The notes below the pieces were generated by a model that was given only the letters and a program-made list of their open reading frames with translations, was not told the origin of the DNA and did no database searches. Shown here in pieces: positions 1 to 5,212 of a stretch of DNA of 9,934 nt. Position 1 is the first letter of the stretch; every line of letters begins with the position of its first letter. Source of the DNA: Candidatus Curtissbacteria bacterium RIFCSPLOWO2_01_FULL_38_11b (GTDB taxonomy: Bacteria; Patescibacteriota; Microgenomatia; Curtissbacterales; GWA2-41-24); the NCBI GenBank assembly GCA_001774995.1, contig MFBO01000005.1:1-9934 (forward strand). Direction: 5' to 3'. Position numbers and translations under genes: made by a program.

Positions 1-381
1 TTCAAGGATAAAGAATATAGGGAGATAAATCTTATTTTGTGTAACACTAGTCAAAATATTCGCAAGAGTGAATGACATCAGAGATATATAAACCCAAACT
101 ATAAAACTCTCAGAAATAGCTTTTAAGATAGTCCCCTTTTTATTTCCAATAATTCCCATAACGATAAATGGGGCTGCAACAATACCCAAAACTACTACAG
201 TTAACAATAACTGGTAGGGATTAAGGGAGTATTTATTTGGCTCGTCTCTGCTAAATACCAGCAAAAATAATACTCCTTGTATAAATATTGCGGAGATATA
301 AGCGATGACGAGTTGAGTGAGCTTCACTAATACTAGTTTAACAATTAGACAAACAAAAAGTAATATGCCCTTTTTCCACAC
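1..381 (-). CDS. Partial multi-pass membrane protein, unrecognised, runs off left edge
   Basis: An uninterrupted minus-strand frame runs from upstream of 381 to base 1 and leaves the window in frame, so the C-terminus is missing. The translation is strongly hydrophobic. It starts near VWKKGILLFVCLIVKLVLVK, continues through IAYISAIFIQGVLFLLVF, then after a polar loop (SRDEPNKYSLNPYQ) LLLTVVVLGIVAAPFIVMGI, a short basic stretch (GNKKG), and SFIVWVYISLMSFTLANIL. That suggests about four membrane helices in roughly 127 residues. I do not recognise the family. The start is uncertain: GTG at 381 follows GGAA closely, TTG at 387 and GTG at 327 are alternatives, and there is no ATG before the first helix. 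The frame stays open upstream to about 500 through the hairpin region, but that part is not membrane-like and is probably non-coding. It is divergent from tRNA-Arg. It is probably a real gene, but its family and start are open. Confidence 0.5.
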   Translation of the reverse strand, partial: MWKKGILLFVCLIVKLVLVKLTQLVIAYISAIFIQGVLFLLVFSRDEPNKYSLNPYQLLLTVVVLGIVAAPFIVMGIIGNKKGTILKAISESFIVWVYISLMSFTLANILTSVTQNKIYLPIFFILE

Positions 382-433
382 TTCCAATCGTGCTAAAATA
401 GGTTCGAAGATTGTGTAGCAAGAGGCTCCCGAA

Positions 434-524
434 TCTGACTCGGTTAGCGAGTTAGACAAGGAAGGGAAGTCTGACTTCCCAATATAGTTGCGATATTTTT
501 ATGCGCGGAAAAGTTAGACTTTTC
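434..524. repeat. Cluster of three related hairpin-forming palindromes
   Basis: There are three inverted repeats in tandem. Hairpin 1 is TCTGACTCG (434-442) and CGAGTTAGA (448-456), nine pairs including one G-U, with a 5-nt loop. Hairpin 2 is GGGAAGT (464-470) and ACTTCCC (474-480) around CTG. Hairpin 3 is GAAAAGT (508-514) and ACTTTTC (518-524) around TAG. They share sequence: AGTTAGAC occurs in hairpins 1 (450-457) and 3 (512-519), TCTGACT occurs in 1 and 2, and the centres of 2 and 3 match at 9 of 11 bases. They lie between the divergent left-edge gene and tRNA-Arg. None is followed by a T-run, so they are not ordinary intrinsic terminators. A small dispersed repeat family is likely, but that is inference. 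Confidence 0.6.
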
Positions 525-548
525 GGTTAAATAATCACAATATGAGAA

Positions 549-621
549 GCCCGCGTAGCTCAATGGACAGAGCAGTCGCGTTCTAAGCGATTGGTTGGGG
601 GTTCGAATCCCTCCGCGGGTG
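549..621 (+). tRNA. tRNA-Arg (anticodon UCU)
   Basis: A full cloverleaf folds by eye. Acceptor GCCCGCG (549-555) pairs with CGCGGGT, with one G-U. The D-stem is GCTC/GAGC (558-561, 570-573). The anticodon stem is GTCGC/GCGAT around loop GTTCTAA, which places TCT at 582-584, so it reads AGA and probably AGG codons. The variable loop is five bases (TGGTT). The T-stem is GGGGG/CCCTC around TTCGAAT. The discriminator is G at 621, and the genome continues CAT, so CCA is not encoded and must be added after transcription. There is no intron. The upstream 25 bases are AT-rich, but I could not fix a -35/-10 pair. It probably shares a transcript with tRNA-His downstream. Confidence 0.95.
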
Positions 622-778
622 CATCTTGATCTGTTGAAGTAGATCTGTGATACAAGCAAATAAAGTCGAGGAAGATTCAAAAACAGATTTCACGCAGCGA
701 AAAGAGAAAGAGCTATAAAAGATTATCGTAGATTTAAAAGAAAAACTGATTAATAGTTTACATAGAGCGTAGAGAGAT

Positions 779-853
779 GGTGGGTGTAGCTCAGCGGTTT
801 AGAGCGTCCCCCTGTGAAGGGGAAGGCCGGGGGTTCAAGTCCCCTCACCCACC
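779..853 (+). tRNA. tRNA-His (anticodon GUG)
   Basis: The cloverleaf is complete. Acceptor GTGGGTG (780-786) pairs with CACCCAC (846-852). The D-stem is GCTC/GAGC (789-792, 802-805). The anticodon stem is TCCCC/GGGGA around CTGTGAA, with GTG at 814-816. The variable loop is AGGCC, and the T-stem is GGGGG/CCCCT around TTCAAGT. The extra 5' G typical of tRNA-His (G-1) is encoded at 779, opposite discriminator C at 853. CCA is not encoded (CAT follows). The 157-base spacer from tRNA-Arg shows no further RNA gene or ORF that I can support; it contains only a weak GATCT/AGATC hairpin at 628-645. The 3' end is eight bases from the stop codon of the convergent substrate-binding protein gene. Confidence 0.95.
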
Positions 854-861
854 CATTAATG

Positions 862-2238
862 CTAAAGTGAAGGGAGCTTTTTGACCATATCTTGTATGTT
901 TTTATAAACAACTTTGTATCTGTAGGGGTGATACAGGAAAGCTGCTGGAGCGTCCTCAACAAGTGTTTCCTGGAATTCAAGATACAACTTTTTCCTTTCT
1001 TCTAAATTAGTTGTTGTTCTTGCATCTTCGAGCAGTTTATCGACTTTGACATTTTGATAACCTGTAATATTTGTTTCAAGTTGTGTTGAATGCCAGAGGG
1101 AATATTGATCCGGGTCAGGATTAATTCTATTAAAGGCTAAAAGCGCCTGGTAATTTTTGGGTGTTTGTAAAATCATTTCAAGTTCAACATTTATTCCTAA
1201 CGATTGCCAATCTGATTTAATTTTATCGGCCAGAAATTCAAGACCTGGAGTTACACTTAAAGTTATTTTAATATCGTTTGGGGGTAGTTTTGACAGTAAT
1301 TCTTTAGCTTTAACAAGATTATAGCTGTACTGTTTAACACTATCATTATATGCCCAGTTTTGTGGCGGAATTGGACTTTTGGAAACCTCTCCATCAAAAT
1401 CACTACTATTAATTGCGAAAATTAAGGCTTGTCTTAAATCTTTGGATACTAATGATGAGTCTTTATTATTAAAAAAGACAGTGACTATTTGGGAAAAATC
1501 GGTTTGCCTTTCTACATTAAGATTTGGCCAGGACTGGAACTTTTGAGCGTTGGGGATTTTTGCGTATTTAATTTCACCAATTTTTAGAGCATCAACAAGC
1601 TGTAATTGGTCCTTATAAAATTTGATTTCAACAAGTGGCAAGTTTGTATCCTTTGGATGCAAACTTACTTTTTTGACAGAATCTTCAACTTGATCTATCT
1701 TAACGATTCTATATTCCCCCGTACCGTAATAAGTTTTAGTTTTGAAAATCGGTTTATTCAAAGCCTGAGGGAAAGAAGCAATAGGGCTTGGAAGCTTAAA
1801 CTCAATGGCCTTGTTATTAAGAGCTGTTATTTGAACGTTGGATATTGCTAGTGATATATTGGTTGCATCAACCAAGGTAGAATCGTGCCAAATGAGATTA
1901 TCTTTTAAGAAAACTATATAAGTTTTGCCATCTTCTGAAACTGTCCAATGTGAAGCTAGTTTAGGAATGGACTCACCATGTTCATCGGTTGTTACCAAAG
2001 ATTGGGTAGCAAGTTCAAGAATTTCTGAAGGGATATTCTCGATTGTATAAGATCCTGCATATCCAATTGAAATAACGTTACTTCTGACTACTAGATTCCA
2101 ACCCTTTACAATTATAAAACCCGATATCGATAACAGAAAAATTAGCGCAACAAATCTAAATTGGTATTTTTTAATATAGGCGATAATCAGTCTCCACCAG
2201 AATCGAAATCTGCGCACTTTTGGTGAAGTTGCCCACAT
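862..2238 (-). CDS. ABC transporter substrate-binding protein, family 5 (oligopeptide/dipeptide type), membrane-anchored
   Basis: This 458-residue protein matches the OppA/DppA-type extracytoplasmic solute-binding family (SBP_bac_5). Visible landmarks are LASHWTVSEDGKTYIVFLKD with WHD at residues 94-119, FNNKDSSLVSKDLRQALIFA at 256-275, YNLVKAKELL around 306-315, WQSLGINVEL near 344-353, and a C-terminal VDKLLEDARTTTNLEERKKL at 399-418 followed by LVEDAPAAFLYHP. The N-terminus has no lipobox. It has a basic cytoplasmic stretch (residues 1-28, rich in R, K and W) and one membrane helix at about 29-47, so an uncleaved anchor with the binding domain outside is likely. The ATG directly follows the secG TAA with no spacer and no Shine-Dalgarno, pointing to translational coupling. 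No permease or ATPase gene is in the window, so the transporter partner and the ligand are unknown; peptide is only the family default. It is slightly shorter than usual (about 500-540). Confidence 0.88.
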   Translation of the reverse strand: MWATSPKVRRFRFWWRLIIAYIKKYQFRFVALIFLLSISGFIIVKGWNLVVRSNVISIGYAGSYTIENIPSEILELATQSLVTTDEHGESIPKLASHWTVSEDGKTYIVFLKDNLIWHDSTLVDATNISLAISNVQITALNNKAIEFKLPSPIASFPQALNKPIFKTKTYYGTGEYRIVKIDQVEDSVKKVSLHPKDTNLPLVEIKFYKDQLQLVDALKIGEIKYAKIPNAQKFQSWPNLNVERQTDFSQIVTVFFNNKDSSLVSKDLRQALIFAINSSDFDGEVSKSPIPPQNWAYNDSVKQYSYNLVKAKELLSKLPPNDIKITLSVTPGLEFLADKIKSDWQSLGINVELEMILQTPKNYQALLAFNRINPDPDQYSLWHSTQLETNITGYQNVKVDKLLEDARTTTNLEERKKLYLEFQETLVEDAPAAFLYHPYRYKVVYKNIQDMVKKLPSL

Positions 2239-2454
2239 TTAAATTAGAAGTAGAATGATAGACAAAAAAAAGAACAAAATAGCCAAAATTATTGTAAAAT
2301 ACGTAAAAAGTTTCTCAACTCCTCGGCGGGATCTGTAGATTGTGGTAGAACTCCCAAATGCTGTTCCTAATCCACCACTTCTTGATTGCATTAGAATCAA
2401 TATAACTAAAGAAACTGAAACGATTAATTGAATTATAAGTAGGAAGGATTTCAT
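2239..2454 (-). CDS. secG: Preprotein translocase subunit SecG
   Basis: This is a 71-residue protein with the SecG plan: helix 1 at about residues 3-21, the conserved cytoplasmic loop QSRSGGLGTAFGSS (23-36) with its GGLG core, a basic segment RSRRGVEK (41-48), and helix 2 at about 50-70. SecG is the small accessory subunit of the SecYEG channel in the cytoplasmic membrane and assists SecA-driven export. The ATG overlaps the yvcK stop as ATGA (2451-2454), and AGG sits immediately before the ATG. Its own TAA abuts the ATG of the substrate-binding protein. The length is near the family minimum. The product is confident from the loop motif and topology. Confidence 0.9.
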   Translation of the reverse strand: MKSFLLIIQLIVSVSLVILILMQSRSGGLGTAFGSSTTIYRSRRGVEKLFTYFTIILAILFFFLSIILLLI

Positions 2455-3452
2455 CCTGTTAACTTGCTTATGAAATTGCCAACTTTTTCGCTATCATGGT
2501 AAATTGGGTATTTATTTGAAATAAAATCACCTTGTTTTATAATTTTTTTGTATGGTATTAAATTATCTTTATCGATCCGGACATATTTATATCTAAATTG
2601 CGATGGAATCTTTGGCATTTGATTTACATTGACTAATATTTTATCAAATATATCTGTCCCTAGATGTTTTTTAACTGTCATAAGATAGTCAGAAACTGTA
2701 AAATTATTCGTTTCAAAAGGTTTATTGGCTATATTGATTATAAATATTTTTACAGCTTTAGATTTTTTAAGAGCTGTTTTTATTTGTGGCACAATAAGGA
2801 CGGGTAAAACGGTACTAAATAAATCACCGGGTCCTGCTATTATTATATCTGCTTTATTAATTGCTTCCAGGGCATGACGGTAAGCTTTGATATTTGAAGG
2901 GCTTAGATGAACCTCTTCGAGCACTTTTAAACCATTATAATTTCCAAGATCAATGTTTTTTTCACCGAAAACTTTTTTACCATCTTTAGTTTTTGCCCAT
3001 ATATTAACATCGCCGATAGTCGCCGGTAAAACGCGGCCACGGGTAGATATTATTTTTGAAAACTCTTCAAGTGCTCTATTTGTATCTCCTTTGTAAATAT
3101 CTGCCAGGGCGACGAAGATTAAATTTCCAAGTTTTTGGCCTCCAATATCTGTATCTTTCCCCTGGCGTTTACCTGCAAATCTATATAAAAAAAGGTCTTT
3201 CAGGATTGATTCTTCAGAGGAAAGTGCTGCTAGGCAATTGACAATGTCACCTGGTGGAGGTACTGCAAAAGCGCGTCTGAGACGACCTGCAGATCCGCCA
3301 TCATCTGCCATAGAAACTACTGCCGTTAACCCATAAGGGAGGCTTCTTAGACCTTTTAAGATTTGGGCTGTTCCCACACCACCGCCTAGGCAAACAATTT
3401 CTATGTTGCGGTCTGGAAGTTCAAAGTAGTTTTTTATGAATTTGTTAAACAT
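2451..3452 (-). CDS. yvcK: YvcK/CofD-like protein (UDP-GlcNAc-binding gluconeogenesis/cell-shape factor)
   Basis: This 333-residue protein shows the YvcK signature set: glycine-rich CLGGGVGTAQILKGLRSLPYG from about 21, VSMADDGGSAGRLRR at 46-60, PPPGDIVNCLAALS at 65-78, GGQKLGNLIFVALADIYKGD at 104-123, and AINKADIIIAGPGDLFSTVL at 197-216. C-terminal to these come FIINIANKPFETNNFTVSDY and DYLMTVKKHLG. In Bacillus and relatives YvcK binds UDP-sugars, is needed on gluconeogenic carbon sources and affects peptidoglycan synthesis and cell shape; no enzymatic reaction is established. The usual GHSFGN segment reads GGQKLGN here. The usual rapZ and whiA neighbours are absent from this window; instead secG follows with an ATGA overlap. 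The start at ATG 3452 lacks a Shine-Dalgarno (CCCCCTAA precedes it), and a promoter-like element sits so close that translation may be leaderless. Length is normal for the family. Confidence 0.92.
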   Translation of the reverse strand: MFNKFIKNYFELPDRNIEIVCLGGGVGTAQILKGLRSLPYGLTAVVSMADDGGSAGRLRRAFAVPPPGDIVNCLAALSSEESILKDLFLYRFAGKRQGKDTDIGGQKLGNLIFVALADIYKGDTNRALEEFSKIISTRGRVLPATIGDVNIWAKTKDGKKVFGEKNIDLGNYNGLKVLEEVHLSPSNIKAYRHALEAINKADIIIAGPGDLFSTVLPVLIVPQIKTALKKSKAVKIFIINIANKPFETNNFTVSDYLMTVKKHLGTDIFDKILVNVNQMPKIPSQFRYKYVRIDKDNLIPYKKIIKQGDFISNKYPIYHDSEKVGNFISKLTG

Positions 3453-3461
3453 TTAGGGGGT

Positions 3462-3491
3462 ATATTAACTTATTTGATAACTTTTTGTCGA
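3462..3491 (-). promoter_or_regulatory. Candidate promoter of yvcK-secG-SBP
   Basis: On the minus strand TCGACA (plus 3486-3491, one mismatch from TTGACA) is followed by an 18-base spacer and TAATAT (plus 3462-3467, two mismatches from TATAAT). The -10 ends only nine bases before the yvcK ATG, so transcription would begin at or near the start codon. It lies in the 68-base gap after the holin-like gene, the widest gap between the minus-strand genes apart from the uvrA-transglutaminase gap. The match is by eye only; AT-rich DNA gives such matches by chance. Confidence 0.35.
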
Positions 3492-3520
3492 GTTACATCT
3501 TAAGGCAAGTAATGATAAAA

Positions 3521-3922
3521 TTACTCGAAAATTATATGGAGTGCTTTTTGGACAACGGTAATGATAAAAGCAACAAGTAGAATTGTAGAAACTTCATTAA
3601 AGCTCATTGCAGGCACGATAAAGCCATCGATGTTGGCTCCTATAAAATTATAGGCGAATATTGAGAATCCTGGCAAAAAATTTATGAGAGCAAAAACAAA
3701 TGCAATATTTAGGACAAACTGTAGAAACCCAAAAGTTAATAAGTTTATCGGCAGGAGAATTATCGAAAAAATGGGGTTTATAAGTTGAGATATTACCCAA
3801 ATGCCGCCTGCAAATAAAGCTATATTTTTGGGGTCATTTCCAAAATTTATAGTTGGTACGAGTGAAAATGCAACATAAACGGTTGCCAATGTTATGATAA
3901 TGGATTTAAGAATATGTCGCAT
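3521..3922 (-). CDS. Small integral membrane protein, phage holin superfamily IV type (PF04020-like)
   Basis: This is a 133-residue, four-helix protein. Helix 1 is about 6-23, helix 2 about 35-58 with the INPIFSIILLPINLLTFG segment running toward helix 3 at about 62-82, then the family-typical LINFLPGFSI (79-88), and helix 4 at about 110-129. The sequence order, a conserved N-P in helix 2, LPxNLLTFG and LPGF, matches the 'Mycobacterial 4 TMS phage holin' family. These are common chromosomal proteins of unknown function; the holin name does not imply lysis and no phage gene is nearby. The ATG at 3922 lies 18 bases after the uvrC stop, with no Shine-Dalgarno, so it is probably the last gene of the uvrA-uvrC block. 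It is followed by 68 non-coding bases without a convincing terminator. Confidence 0.8.
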   Translation of the reverse strand: MRHILKSIIITLATVYVAFSLVPTINFGNDPKNIALFAGGIWVISQLINPIFSIILLPINLLTFGFLQFVLNIAFVFALINFLPGFSIFAYNFIGANIDGFIVPAMSFNEVSTILLVAFIITVVQKALHIIFE

Positions 3923-3940
3923 GGGCAGGTTAGAATCAGT

Positions 3941-5212
3941 TTACAGTTTATAGTTTGCATTTAGCAACTGTTTAGACCTAAGTAAACGATGATAACTAAT
4001 TGCAAAACGATGAGCTTCGTCACGAACTTCTTGGGCTAACTGGCGGGCCGGACTGTCTTTAGGCAGTTTAATCGGCAACATGTGATAGGGAGTATAAATC
4101 TCTTCAAATTTTTTGGCAAGAGAGATAACAGAAATTGCTAATTTTAAACGCTGCAAAATACTGAGGGCGGAATTTAATTGCCCTTTGCCTCCGTCGATAA
4201 TGATCAAATCAGGCAGCTGCCATTTATTTTTGAATCGGCGCGAAAGGATTTCCTTCAACATTTGGTAATCATTGGCTTTTTTAGAGAATCTTATTTTGAA
4301 TCGACGGTATTGGCTTTTTTCGTTTTGGCCGTTTGTAAAAACGGCCATAGAACCGGTCGCCAGTTTACCTGAGGTATTGGAAATATCATAGCACTCGATT
4401 CTTTTGGGAATTTTTTTAAGACCTAAAACTGTTTGCAGACTTTTGAGTTTAATCAGCGTGATGTCGTCAACTAGTGTTGGCCTTTCTAAAAATTCTTTTG
4501 GTGCATGGTAAGTAGTTGATAAAAATTCCAGTTGCGATATTTTCTTTTTAATTTCACCTGCTTCTTCATATTGCCGACTTTGAGCAAATTTGCTCATGTC
4601 TTTTTTTAATTCTTGGATTAACACGTTTGATTTGCCAGAAAGGAGTTTTTTTATCCTTTTAATATTTGTAGCGTATTGCTTTTGGGCTAAATCGCTTTTA
4701 TATGGATATGGGCATAGGCCAAGATGGACAAATAAACAGGGTTTATGGGGATTTTTATGGTGGCAATATGCGAAAATTCTTCTAGTAATTTTTAGTATAT
4801 CCTTTGTTGTTCTTGATGAAGGAAAGGGTCCTTTTATGAATACTCCTTTATTCTGCTTTTGGTGTCTGACTGTTTGAATAAGAGGAATATTATCATTGGT
4901 AATTTTTATATAAATTGGGCTTTTGTCGTCTTTTAACTGCTGGTTGAAAAATGGCTGGTTGTCTTTTATTAGTTTGGCTTCCAACAAAATAGCTTCAAAT
5001 TCGGAAAATACTTTAATAAATTTAACTTCTTTTACTTGAGAGACCATTAGGTTTGTTTTATGTCCCAAATTTTTATTTTGAAAATATGAAGAAACCCTTT
5101 GTTTTAAGGATCTGGATTTACCGATATATATAATCTGTCCATTTTTATTTAAAAACTGGTATATGCCGGGGCTATCTGGAATTTTGGAAAAGTTGATTTT
5201 AGAAGATGTCAT
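3941..5212 (-). CDS. uvrC: Excinuclease ABC subunit C, short form lacking the C-terminal HhH domain
   Basis: UvrC makes both incisions around DNA lesions marked by UvrA/UvrB. In 423 residues the order is as follows. A GIY-YIG nuclease for the 3' cut covers about 12-90 (GIY at 16-18, YIG at 29-31, R39, E77). A cysteine segment lies at 150-171. The UVR UvrB-contact helix pair is at about 199-231. An RNase-H-like nuclease for the 5' cut has D276 in ECYDIS, D340 in IIIDGGKGQ and H401 in RDEAHRFA, so its triad is intact. The protein ends at 423, nine residues after the RSK that normally leads into the helix-hairpin-helix pair; usual length is about 590-620. No HhH remnant can be hidden by a frameshift, because only 18 bases separate the stop from the next gene. 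Of the four cysteines at the Fe-S-type site, C150, C159 and C167 remain and the fourth position is Y171. The start overlaps the transglutaminase stop as ATGA with AGAAGG just upstream. Confidence 0.95.
   Translation of the reverse strand: MTSSKINFSKIPDSPGIYQFLNKNGQIIYIGKSRSLKQRVSSYFQNKNLGHKTNLMVSQVKEVKFIKVFSEFEAILLEAKLIKDNQPFFNQQLKDDKSPIYIKITNDNIPLIQTVRHQKQNKGVFIKGPFPSSRTTKDILKITRRIFAYCHHKNPHKPCLFVHLGLCPYPYKSDLAQKQYATNIKRIKKLLSGKSNVLIQELKKDMSKFAQSRQYEEAGEIKKKISQLEFLSTTYHAPKEFLERPTLVDDITLIKLKSLQTVLGLKKIPKRIECYDISNTSGKLATGSMAVFTNGQNEKSQYRRFKIRFSKKANDYQMLKEILSRRFKNKWQLPDLIIIDGGKGQLNSALSILQRLKLAISVISLAKKFEEIYTPYHMLPIKLPKDSPARQLAQEVRDEAHRFAISYHRLLRSKQLLNANYKL
4326..4347. repeat. Strong hairpin inside uvrC
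   Basis: TGGCCGTTT (4326-4334) and AAACGGCCA (4339-4347) form a perfect nine-pair stem with a 4-nt loop. It encodes the turn MAVFTNGQ of the UvrC nuclease domain at a place where the family has the same length, so it is not an insertion. No T-run follows on either strand, so it is not an intrinsic terminator. It may simply be coding coincidence. Confidence 0.5.

Noticed and set aside
444..680. Minus-strand 78-codon frame across tRNA-Arg
   Set aside because: It is the antisense of the tRNA (reads GGIRTPNQSLRTRLLCPLSYAG-like text), a well-known annotation artefact.
622..778. Small RNA or third tRNA between the two tRNAs
   Set aside because: No cloverleaf or strong fold is visible; only a five-pair stem (628-645) and a 7-base direct repeat.
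750..980. Minus-strand 76-codon frame across tRNA-His
   Set aside because: It is the antisense of the tRNA joined to an alternative frame of the binding-protein gene; not coding.
1606..1851. Plus-strand frame inside the binding-protein gene
   Set aside because: It is antisense to a well-supported gene and shows no domain or start signal. The same applies to plus frames at 3056-3241, 4178-4372, 4590-4877, 7192-7428 and 9032-9223, and to the minus frame at 6138-6353.
3521..3922. Holin-like gene as sign of a prophage
   Set aside because: The family is common on bacterial chromosomes, and no phage structural, lysis or integrase gene is present.
4326..4347. Hairpin in uvrC as terminator or inserted element
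   Set aside because: There is no T-run on either strand, and the protein has normal length at this point.
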